In this document: positions 58,001 through 64,000 of the stretch, piece after piece
How positions within the stretch are numbered: position 1 is the stretch's first letter
Layout: the number at the start of each line of letters is the position of its first letter
Assembly (NCBI RefSeq): GCF_016238445.1
Contig: NZ_JABANU010000005.1
Span: forward strand, 44,947-108,946
Length of the DNA stretch: 64,000 bases
Source of the DNA: Staphylococcus canis
GTDB taxonomy: Bacteria; Bacillota; Bacilli; Staphylococcales; Staphylococcaceae
Direction of reading: 5' to 3'
The notes under the pieces: model-generated
Told to the model about the DNA's origin: nothing
Seen by the model: only the letters and a program-made list of their open reading frames with translations
The model's database searches: none
Translations under genes and position numbers: made by a program

Positions 58001-58660
58001 TTAAGACAAAAAGTTAAACTGACACAACTTTCAATAGATGAACTAGGACCAGTCAATTTAAAAGCAATTGAACAATATGAAGAAATTCAAGAACGCTATG
58101 ACTTTCTATTAGAACAACGAAATGATTTAAGAGAAGCTAAAGAAACTTTAGAGCAAATCATTCATGAAATGGATAAAGAAGTGGTAGAGCGTTTTAGTGC
58201 TACATTTAACGCTATTAAAACACAGTTTGAAAATGTCTTTAAAACGTTATTTGAAGGAGGACAGGCAGAACTTGAATTGACGGATAATGACTATCTAACA
58301 GCAGGCATCGAGATTAAAGTTCAACCTCCAGGTAAAAAATTACAACATTTATCATTGTTAAGTGGAGGCGAACGAGCACTCAGTGCAATTGCTTTACTAT
58401 TTGCCATTTTAAAAGTGAGGTCTGCTCCCTTTGTTATTTTAGATGAGGTAGAAGCGGCATTAGATGAAACAAATGTGACGCGTTATGCTAATTATTTAAA
58501 AACGTTATCTGAAGCAACTCAATTTATAGTAATTACGCATCGTAAAGGAACAATGGAAATGTGCGACAGGTTATATGGTGTGACGATGCAGGAATTAGGT
58601 GTTTCGAGACTTGTCAGTGTGAATTTAAATACAATTGATAAAATGTTAGAGGAGGACTAA
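55097..58660 (+). CDS. smc: Chromosome partition protein SMC
   Basis: Condensin ATPase that organises and segregates the chromosome with ScpA and ScpB, neither encoded here. Walker A is AIVGPNGSGKSNITDAI (about residues 29-45). Two long coiled coils flank a hinge at about residues 515-680 (SFDGVHGAVAQKLNV to GGAMTGG). The C-terminal head has the LSGGERALSAIALL signature and Walker B PFVILDEVEAALDE. Length is 1187 residues, intact. Confidence 0.98.
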   Translation: MVHLKSIHAHGFKSFAEPTQIDFDKGVTAIVGPNGSGKSNITDAIKWVLGEQSARSLRGSKMEDVIFSGAKHRNAQNFAEVQLKLDNQKGLLNVESEEVTITRRLYRNGDSVFFLNNERQRLKDITELFLDSGLGKEAFSIISQGRVDEVLNAKPTERRHIIEETAGVLKYKKRKEASVNKLSQTEANLTRVEDILYDLEGRVEPLKEEAAIAKEYMHLSEALKESDIQVTVYDITAYQQEISTLDQKLNDLKGRQAKVQSQKSSISKLLQKTKGQRFDLDQQLEDLNINLIQVTEKVEQLNGKYQLLEERQKNQSQMNARIEEEQESLNHERTSTQEEIQSVQSQIEKLKHQREKLITNIQQLESQIYRDDANSDAEIEQLKDTYYQYMTEQSNLNNDIRFLSRTIEEHQKKQNRLDTRLQEAYNELKTAQHQMAEIKKQKDSKLKERDRIQIEIERTEQQLSEAQRQQTETEEKLYQAYRYYDKLKSRLEVAQSKQQDMTYYYQGVKSILKSSESFDGVHGAVAQKLNVPSQYTTAIEVALGATLQHVIVEDEHVARQAIQYLKTKQSGRATFLPLSVIKPKHLDPQIIAQAKQHEGYIAIASDLVTYDAKYQSIAENLLGRTIIVDHLKTANEVANAIRYKTRIVTLEGDIVNPGGAMTGGRKAHQQSVLGHKHEYERLTQQLDTYTRQIKQLEAFCSQKKEEKESYSDTYLEQQHQFNQLKQALHDLDLEYDRYSKIEQQLKRDHEEFQFEKNDGYNANESQNTLLTKQQRKAEIDDTLQSLDRQIKQLTEQNKHDKTELQKHQNRLHQYKSDLAVTKEKLSTQQANLKRYTQQMKQIDKQQSQLNDQLDLINSDEVNDDTALTKISEEIEAFREKKKHLLEQQETFRHERQSIEDLIESNEKALEKSHQSLLELENQYQNVKTSQSRLDVLIDQNLKHLDEKYHMTFEYAHSHFSNLNLEIDQLRQKVKLTQLSIDELGPVNLKAIEQYEEIQERYDFLLEQRNDLREAKETLEQIIHEMDKEVVERFSATFNAIKTQFENVFKTLFEGGQAELELTDNDYLTAGIEIKVQPPGKKLQHLSLLSGGERALSAIALLFAILKVRSAPFVILDEVEAALDETNVTRYANYLKTLSEATQFIVITHRKGTMEMCDRLYGVTMQELGVSRLVSVNLNTIDKMLEED

Positions 58661-58663
58661 GTA

Positions 58664-59869
58664 ATGAGTTTTTTTAAACGATTAAAAGATAAGTTTTCTA
58701 AAAATGAAAGAGAGCAAGAAGAACATCTAGATACACCGGTTGAATCAGAACCAGAACAACAAGACGAGCCGTTTAAAGATCAAAGTCATCAGTCAACATC
58801 TGACGAGCCCGATTGGTCACAACAATGGGATGATGATTTGGATGATGGTTTAATATCTATCGAAGAATTTGAAGAAATTGAGTCTCAAAAATTAGGTGCT
58901 AAATTTAGAGAAGGTCTTGAAAAATCAAGAGAAAACTTTCAAACACAACTTAATAATTTATTAGCACATTACAGAAAAGTAGATGAAGACTTTTTTGAAG
59001 CATTAGAAGAAATGTTAATACAAGCAGACGTTGGCTTTAATACAGTAATGGAATTAGTAGATGAATTAAGAATGGAAGCTAAACGTCGTAATATCACTGA
59101 GACTGAAGATTTAAGAGAAGTTATTGTTGAAAAAATAGTAGAAATTTACCATCAAGATGATGATCAAATAGAGTTTATGAACTTAGAAGAAGGCCGTCTT
59201 AATGTCATTTTAATGGTAGGGGTCAACGGTGTAGGTAAAACTACAACAATTGGTAAGTTAGCGCACCGTTATAAAGCACAAGGCAAACAAGTAATGTTAG
59301 CTGCAGGGGATACTTTCCGTGCAGGTGCAATTGAACAGCTTGAAGTATGGGGAGAACGTGTAGGTGCGGAAGTTATCCGACAAAATGAAGGTTCAGATCC
59401 AGCGGCTGTTATGTATGATGCTATCAATGCTGCTAAAAATAAAGGTGTAGATGTTTTGATTTGTGATACAGCAGGTCGTTTGCAAAATAAACAAAATCTA
59501 ATGAATGAACTTGAAAAAGTTAAACGCGTGATTTCACGTGCGATTCCTGAAGCACCGCATGAAGTATTATTATGTCTCGATGCTACAACAGGTCAAAATG
59601 CATTATCACAAGCAAAATCGTTTAAGGAAGTTACAGACGTATCGGGTATTGTATTAACGAAATTAGACGGTACAGCAAAAGGTGGTATTGTACTTGCAAT
59701 ACGTAATGAATTGCATATTCCAGTAAAATACGTAGGTCTTGGTGAAAAATTAGATGATTTACAACCATTCGATGCTGAAAGTTATGTATACGGGTTATTT
59801 GCCGATATGATTGAGCAAAATGTACCAGAAGAACAAGAATCAGAGGAAGTAGACTATGAGCGAGAATGA
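58664..59869 (+). CDS. ftsY: Signal recognition particle receptor FtsY
   Basis: SRP receptor GTPase that docks ribosomes at the membrane. The acidic N-terminal domain (about residues 1-85) precedes the NG domain. G1 is [16 protein letters not shown] near residue 187, followed by [21 protein letters not shown] (G3), [10 protein letters not shown] (G4) and [12 protein letters not shown]. Length is 401 residues. It overlaps ylxM by 14 bases, and ffh follows, so the targeting genes are grouped. Confidence 0.97.
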   Translation: MSFFKRLKDKFSKNEREQEEHLDTPVESEPEQQDEPFKDQSHQSTSDEPDWSQQWDDDLDDGLISIEEFEEIESQKLGAKFREGLEKSRENFQTQLNNLLAHYRKVDEDFFEALEEMLIQADVGFNTVMELVDELRMEAKRRNITETEDLREVIVEKIVEIYHQDDDQIEFMNLEEGRLNVILMVGVNGVGKTTTIGKLAHRYKAQGKQVMLAAGDTFRAGAIEQLEVWGERVGAEVIRQNEGSDPAAVMYDAINAAKNKGVDVLICDTAGRLQNKQNLMNELEKVKRVISRAIPEAPHEVLLCLDATTGQNALSQAKSFKEVTDVSGIVLTKLDGTAKGGIVLAIRNELHIPVKYVGLGEKLDDLQPFDAESYVYGLFADMIEQNVPEEQESEEVDYERE

Positions 59870-60188
59870 TTTAGTTAAAACCGTTCGAATGAATTATTTA
59901 TTCGATTTTTATCAATCCTTACTCACAAAAAAACAACGTAACTATCTACAACTTTTTTATTTAGAAGATTATGCTTTAAGTGAAATCGCAGAGACATTTG
60001 AAGTGAGTAGGCAAGCCGTGTATGATAACATTAGAAGAACTGGCGACTTAGTAGAGGACTACGAGAAAAAATTAGGTCTTTATCGCCGTTTTACCAAAAG
60101 ACAAGAAATCTATAGAAAAATGAAAGAAAATATTAATAATCCTAAAGCGTTACAAAATTATATTCAAGAACTTGAGGATTTAGAATAA
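59856..60188 (+). CDS. ylxM: YlxM/p13-like SRP-associated DNA-binding protein
   Basis: Small helix-turn-helix protein encoded with SRP genes in Firmicutes; in streptococci YlxM is reported to modulate SRP. The sigma-70 region 4-like fold is visible in [37 protein letters not shown] (about residues 26-62), followed by a charged helical tail. Length is 110 residues. Its position overlapping ftsY and 13 bases before ffh supports the assignment. Confidence 0.93.
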   Translation: MSENDLVKTVRMNYLFDFYQSLLTKKQRNYLQLFYLEDYALSEIAETFEVSRQAVYDNIRRTGDLVEDYEKKLGLYRRFTKRQEIYRKMKENINNPKALQNYIQELEDLE

Positions 60189-60201
60189 GGAGGGTCACTT
60201 T

Positions 60202-61569
60202 ATGGCATTTGAAGGATTGTCAGATCGATTGCAGGCAACGATGCAAAAAATTAAAGGTAAAGGTAAAGTGACTGAAGCTGATATTAAAACAATGATGCGC
60301 GAAGTTCGTTTAGCGTTACTTGAAGCGGACGTTAACTTTAAAGTCGTTAAGAATTTTGTTAAAACAGTTTCAGAGCGTGCTTTAGGTTCTGATGTAATGA
60401 AATCATTAACACCAGGACAACAAGTTATTAAAATTGTACAAGAAGAACTTACGACATTAATGGGTGGCGATAATACATCTATTACAATGTCAAAAAAACC
60501 CCCAACAGTTGTAATGATGGTTGGTCTACAAGGGGCAGGTAAAACAACAACAGCTGGAAAACTTGCATTATTAATGCGAAAAAAATATAACAAAAAGCCA
60601 CTTTTAGTAGCAGCTGATATTTATCGTCCAGCTGCAATTAATCAGTTACAAACGGTAGGAAAACAAATTAATATCCCCGTTTACTCTGAAGGAGATCAAG
60701 TCCCACCCCAACAAATTGTTGAAAATGCATTACAACATGCGAAATCAGAGCATCTTGATTTCGTTATCATTGATACAGCAGGACGCTTGCATATTGATGA
60801 AGCACTCATGAATGAATTACAAGAAGTTAAGGATATTTCAAAACCAAATGAAATCATGCTTGTCGTAGATGCTATGACTGGTCAAGATGCAGTTAATGTT
60901 GCAGAATCATTCGACCAACAACTTGATGTTACAGGTGTCACACTTACAAAATTAGACGGTGACACACGTGGTGGTGCGGCTTTATCAATTCGTGCAGTTA
61001 CTGAGAAACCGATTAAATTTGTAGGTATGAGCGAAAAGTTAGATGGTTTAGAACTTTTCCATCCTGAACGTATGGCTTCACGTATTTTAGGTATGGGTGA
61101 TGTTCTTAGCTTAATCGAAAAAGCACAACAAGATGTAGATGAAGAAAAAGCAAAAGACTTAGAACAAAAGATGCGTACTTCTTCATTCACACTTGAAGAC
61201 TTTTTGGATCAACTAGATCAAGTTAAAAACCTAGGTCCACTGGATGATATTATGAAAATGATTCCAGGCATGAACAAAATTAAGGGCTTAGATAAGCTTA
61301 ATATGAGCGAAAAACAAATCGATCATATTAAAGCAATCATACAATCTATGACACCAGATGAACGTGAAGACCCAGCTAAGTTAAATGTATCTCGTAAACG
61401 CCGTATCGCTGCAGGATCTGGTCGTTCATTACAAGAAGTTAATCGCTTGTTAAAACAGTTTAATGATATGAAAAAGATGATGAAACAATTCACAGGTGGC
61501 GGTAAAGGTAAAAAAGGAAAACAACAGCAACTACAAAATATGTTAAAAGGCATGAATCTTCCTTTTTAG
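60202..61569 (+). CDS. ffh: Signal recognition particle protein Ffh (SRP54)
   Basis: GTPase that binds signal sequences and 4.5S/6S SRP RNA. The N domain opens MAFEGLSDRLQATMQKIKG. The G domain has GLQGAGKTTTAGKLA (about residues 109-123), DIYRPAAINQL, DTAGRLHIDE and TKLDGDTRGG. The methionine-rich M domain (about 300-455) has the RNA-binding SRKRRIAAGSGRSLQEVN and a basic Gly/Lys tail. Length is 455 residues. AAGGAGG precedes the ATG. Confidence 0.98.
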   Translation: MAFEGLSDRLQATMQKIKGKGKVTEADIKTMMREVRLALLEADVNFKVVKNFVKTVSERALGSDVMKSLTPGQQVIKIVQEELTTLMGGDNTSITMSKKPPTVVMMVGLQGAGKTTTAGKLALLMRKKYNKKPLLVAADIYRPAAINQLQTVGKQINIPVYSEGDQVPPQQIVENALQHAKSEHLDFVIIDTAGRLHIDEALMNELQEVKDISKPNEIMLVVDAMTGQDAVNVAESFDQQLDVTGVTLTKLDGDTRGGAALSIRAVTEKPIKFVGMSEKLDGLELFHPERMASRILGMGDVLSLIEKAQQDVDEEKAKDLEQKMRTSSFTLEDFLDQLDQVKNLGPLDDIMKMIPGMNKIKGLDKLNMSEKQIDHIKAIIQSMTPDEREDPAKLNVSRKRRIAAGSGRSLQEVNRLLKQFNDMKKMMKQFTGGGKGKKGKQQQLQNMLKGMNLPF

Positions 61570-61614
61570 TAAGAAATAGGTTTGAAGAAATTTTAATTGG
61601 TAAAGTATTTTCTC

Positions 61615-61643
61615 TTTACAAAGGTTTAAAACCCTGTTATTAT
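61615..61643 (+). promoter_or_regulatory. Promoter upstream of rpsP
   Basis: TTTACA (61615-61620), a 17-base spacer, and TATTAT (61638-61643), about 50 bases before rpsP. Confidence 0.65.
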
Positions 61644-61691
61644 AATTTCTTGTAGATAACAAATTATTGAAATTAAAGGAGAGAATTATAA

Positions 61692-61967
61692 ATGGCAGTT
61701 AAAATTCGTTTAACACGTTTAGGTTCAAAAAGAAACCCATTCTACCGTATTGTAGTAGCTGATGCACGTGCACCACGTGATGGCCGTATCATCGAACAAA
61801 TCGGAACTTATAACCCAGCAGCAGTAAATGCTCCTGAAGTTAAAATTGATGAAGAATTAGCTTTAAAATGGTTAAAAGATGGTGCGAAACCAACGAATAC
61901 AGTACACAACATCTTATCACGTCAAGGTATTTTAAAAACATTTGACGAGCAAAAAAAAGCAAAATAA
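61692..61967 (+). CDS. rpsP: 30S ribosomal protein S16
   Basis: Small-subunit ribosomal protein, 91 residues. The core is [40 protein letters not shown]. It ends in the usual [24 protein letters not shown] segment and a basic tail. AAAGGAGAG precedes the ATG. It leads the rpsP-rimM-trmD-rplS cluster. Confidence 0.97.
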   Translation: MAVKIRLTRLGSKRNPFYRIVVADARAPRDGRIIEQIGTYNPAAVNAPEVKIDEELALKWLKDGAKPTNTVHNILSRQGILKTFDEQKKAK

Positions 61968-61986
61968 TTTAATCTTATACAAGAGA

Positions 61987-62029
61987 GGGCTTGAGCTAAA
62001 ATCAATCGATTGTGACTCAAAGCCCTTTT
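61987..62029 (+). terminator. Hairpin between rpsP and rimM
   Basis: GGGCTTGAG (61987-61995) pairs with CTCAAAGCCC (62016-62025; one bulge), followed by TTTTG. It lies inside the operon, so it may act as a partial terminator that lowers rimM-trmD expression relative to rpsP. Confidence 0.65.
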
Positions 62030-62070
62030 GTCTTATTGATACGATTTTTTAGTTAGGAGGCTTTCAAATA

Positions 62071-62574
62071 ATGAAAGTAGAAGTCGGCAAAATCGTGAAT
62101 ACCCATGGTATAAAAGGTGAAGTAAAGGTAAAGTCACACTCAGATTTTACGGATATTCGTTTTCAACCAGGAGAAGTGTTAGAGGTTGAAGTGAATCGTG
62201 AAATGTTAGAATTAGTCGTAACATCACATCGATTACACAAAGGATTACATATGTTGAAATTTGAAGGCTATACGAATATTAATGATATCGAGCACTTGAA
62301 AGGACATCTGTTATATCAAGAACGTGATCATGAGGAAATAGAACTCGATGAACATGAGTTTTATTATTCAGATATTATAGGTTGTACTGTTTTTGTAGCG
62401 GACGAACCAATCGGTCGTGTAGTGGAAATTTTTGAAACAGGTGCTAATGATGTCTGGGTCGTTAAAGGAGAGAAAGAACATCTTATTCCATATATTGAAG
62501 ATGTCGTGAAAACAGTAGATATTGAACATAGACGTATTGATATTACACCGATGGAAGGGTTGTTAACAGAATGA
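62071..62574 (+). CDS. rimM: 16S rRNA processing protein RimM
   Basis: Ribosome maturation factor for the 30S head; binds S19. The N-terminal RimM domain is [22 protein letters not shown], and the C-terminal PRC-barrel domain begins near [13 protein letters not shown] and includes [23 protein letters not shown]. Length is 167 residues. TTAGGAGG precedes the ATG. It overlaps trmD by 4 bases. Confidence 0.96.
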   Translation: MKVEVGKIVNTHGIKGEVKVKSHSDFTDIRFQPGEVLEVEVNREMLELVVTSHRLHKGLHMLKFEGYTNINDIEHLKGHLLYQERDHEEIELDEHEFYYSDIIGCTVFVADEPIGRVVEIFETGANDVWVVKGEKEHLIPYIEDVVKTVDIEHRRIDITPMEGLLTE

Positions 62575-63296
62575 AAATCGATTATTTAACCCTGTTTCCT
62601 GAAATGTTTGAAGGCGTGCTTAACCAATCTATCTTGAAAAGAGCCCGTGAAAAAGGAATTTTAGATACTAAAATTATTAATTTTAGAGCTTATGCTAATA
62701 ATAAACATAATCAGGTGGATGACTATCCATACGGCGGAGGACAAGGCATGGTCCTTAAACCAGAACCTATTTTCAATGCTATGGATACAATACAAACGAC
62801 TGAAGAAACACGTGTAATTTTAATGACACCGCAAGGGAAATCTTTTAATCAAAAACAAGCTGAGTCTTTAGCACAAGCAGATCATCTCGTATTTATATGT
62901 GGACATTATGAAGGATATGACGAACGTATTCGCTCCGAGCTTGTAACTGATGAAATTTCTGTGGGTGATTATGTGTTAACAGGTGGAGAACTACCAGCGA
63001 TGATGATTACAGACGCTGTTGTGAGACTTATACCTGAAGTTTTAGGCAACCAAGTATCACATGAGGATGATTCCTTTTCAAGCGGATTGTTAGAATATCC
63101 ACAATACACTAGACCACGTGAATTTAGAGGATTGAAAGTCCCTGATGTATTATTATCTGGAGATCATCAACGCATTGATACATGGCGCCATGAACAATCA
63201 TTACAACGTACTTTCAAAAAGCGTCCAGATTTATTAGAACATTATCCATTAACAGAGGAAGATAGAAAATATTTAAAATCACTAAAGAAGCATTGA
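62571..63296 (+). CDS. trmD: tRNA (guanine37-N1)-methyltransferase TrmD
   Basis: SPOUT-fold methyltransferase that protects against frameshifting. The SAM-binding trefoil knot includes [24 protein letters not shown] and [15 protein letters not shown]. The N-terminal start is [16 protein letters not shown] with [14 protein letters not shown]. Length is 241 residues. It is coupled to rimM. Confidence 0.97.
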   Translation: MKIDYLTLFPEMFEGVLNQSILKRAREKGILDTKIINFRAYANNKHNQVDDYPYGGGQGMVLKPEPIFNAMDTIQTTEETRVILMTPQGKSFNQKQAESLAQADHLVFICGHYEGYDERIRSELVTDEISVGDYVLTGGELPAMMITDAVVRLIPEVLGNQVSHEDDSFSSGLLEYPQYTRPREFRGLKVPDVLLSGDHQRIDTWRHEQSLQRTFKKRPDLLEHYPLTEEDRKYLKSLKKH

Positions 63297-63324
63297 AAAA
63301 AAAAGTAGTTTATGCTACTATAAC

Positions 63325-63400
63325 TTGAGTGTGAAGACACAAATATCACTATGGTCCGCTGCTCTAATGATTGTCGAGGCATGAACATAGGTTGAAGGAG
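63325..63400 (+). promoter_or_regulatory. Candidate L19 mRNA leader
   Basis: The 114-base trmD-rplS gap contains GGTCCGCTGC (63353-63362) and GAGGCATGAACA (63376-63387), which resemble the Firmicutes L19 leader as I remember it. CTATG (63349-63353) pairs with CATAG (63386-63390), closing the element just before the ribosome binding site. If correct, it allows L19 to control its own translation. Confidence 0.6.
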
Positions 63401-63410
63401 AGTATAAAAA

Positions 63411-63761
63411 ATGACAAATCACAAATTAATTGAAGCAGTTACAAAATCACAATTACGTGACGACATTCCATCATTCCGCGCTGGAGATACTTTACGTGTT
63501 CATGTACGTATCATCGAAGGTACACGTGAGCGTATCCAAGTATTCGAAGGTGTTGTGATTAAACGTCGTGGTGGCGGAATTTCAGAAACTTTCACAGTGC
63601 GTAAGATTTCTTCAGGTGTAGGTGTTGAACGTACATTCCCATTACACACACCTAAAATTGAAAAAATCGAAGTGAAACGTCGTGGTAAAGTACGTCGTGC
63701 GAAATTATACTACTTACGTAGTTTACGTGGTAAAGCTGCTCGTATCCAAGAAATTCGCTAA
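63411..63761 (+). CDS. rplS: 50S ribosomal protein L19
   Basis: Large-subunit ribosomal protein at the subunit interface, 116 residues. The family core includes [65 protein letters not shown] and [27 protein letters not shown] precedes the ATG. Last complete gene of the window. Confidence 0.97.
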   Translation: MTNHKLIEAVTKSQLRDDIPSFRAGDTLRVHVRIIEGTRERIQVFEGVVIKRRGGGISETFTVRKISSGVGVERTFPLHTPKIEKIEVKRRGKVRRAKLYYLRSLRGKAARIQEIR

Positions 63762-63810
63762 TTCTAGAGCACTTAACGCATAATGATGATTTAACAAAGA
63801 TATGAAAAAA

Positions 63811-63840
63811 GGGGCTGGGACATTAATGTGTCTCAGAACC
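63811..63840 (+). repeat. Staphylococcal intergenic palindrome-like element
   Basis: GGGGCTGGGACA (63811-63822) folds back imperfectly on TGTGTCTCAGAACC (63827-63840). This core resembles the short GGGGCTGGGACA-type intergenic repeats I recall from staphylococcal genomes. A second palindrome, TTTTCAT (63854-63860) with ATGAAAA (63862-63868), follows. Confidence 0.5.
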
Positions 63841-63887
63841 GAAAACAGGAAGATTTTCATGATGAAAAATGAAGGTTCTATACTTTT

Positions 63888-63923
63888 AACGGTTGGTGAA
63901 ATATTCACTAGCCGTTATTTTTT
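63888..63923 (+). terminator. Terminator downstream of rplS
   Basis: AACGGTTGGTGAA (63888-63900) pairs with TTCACTAGCCGTT (63904-63916) through two wobble pairs, loop ATA, followed by a T-run. It probably ends the rpsP-rplS transcript. Confidence 0.9.
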
Positions 63924-63997
63924 AGTTTTTAATATAAAAACGGCACAAATACCTCTATAATTGTAAGTACCAACAAACTAATTAAGGAGAGATATTT

Positions 63998-64000
63998 ATG
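63998..64000 (+). CDS. Start codon of a further gene, cut by the window edge
   Basis: The last three bases are ATG, preceded at good spacing by AAGGAGAG (63983-63990). A TATAAT lies at 63956-63961. Nothing of the protein is visible, so I cannot say what it is. Confidence 0.6.

Noticed and set aside
63802..63960. 52-codon plus-strand frame after rplS
   Set aside because: It runs through the repeat element and the terminator hairpin, has no ribosome binding site, and its composition reflects the palindromes.

Overview
The window is a 64 kb piece of a low-GC Gram-positive chromosome, almost certainly a Staphylococcus. The MurD, PyrR, PyrE, FapR and deformylase-like proteins closely resemble the S. 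aureus sequences I remember, and the gene order is the staphylococcal/Bacillus core order. Three features differ from the S. aureus layout as I recall it: a pyrK-pyrD pair (NAD-linked dihydroorotate dehydrogenase) inside the pyr operon, sdaAB-sdaAA between fakA and recG, and an OleT-like cytochrome P450 between prkC and rsgA. This points to a non-aureus species, which I cannot name from sequence alone. I see no prophage, insertion sequence, CRISPR array, rRNA or tRNA.

Layout. 1-9131: end of the division and cell-wall cluster (murD fragment, divIB, ftsA, ftsZ, pgeF, ylmE, sepF, ylmG, ylmH, divIVA). 9140-12067: ileS behind a T-box leader. 12068-12986: a gene-poor stretch with one 61-residue membrane peptide. 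12987-14392: lspA and rluD. 14501-26088: a complete pyrimidine operon (pyrR, pyrP, pyrB, pyrC, carA, carB, pyrK, pyrD, pyrF, pyrE) with two PyrR-type attenuators, one before pyrR and one before pyrP. 26089-28620: an unlisted 29-codon membrane peptide on the minus strand, a VOC-family protein, and rqcH on the minus strand.

28776-40198: gmk, rpoZ, coaBC, priA, a deformylase-like gene with a broken active site, fmt, rsmB, rlmN, and the stp-prkC phosphatase/kinase pair. 40355-41620: the CYP152 P450 as a single gene with its own terminator. 41793-46669: rsgA, rpe, thiN, rpmB (minus strand), yloU and fakA. 46869-50463: L-serine dehydratase and recG. 50534-54207: the fapR-plsX-fabD-fabG-acpP lipid genes, with a clear FapR operator in front. 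54361-63761: rnc, smc, ftsY, ylxM, ffh, rpsP, rimM, trmD, rplS. The window ends on the start codon of another gene.

How it fits together: the region joins cell division, pyrimidine and phospholipid synthesis, translation quality control and protein export. The most unusual items are the OleT-like P450, the 29-residue membrane peptide, the odd architecture of the ileS T-box, a perfect inverted repeat overlapping the -35 box of the ftsA promoter, and a catalytically degenerate deformylase kept next to fmt.
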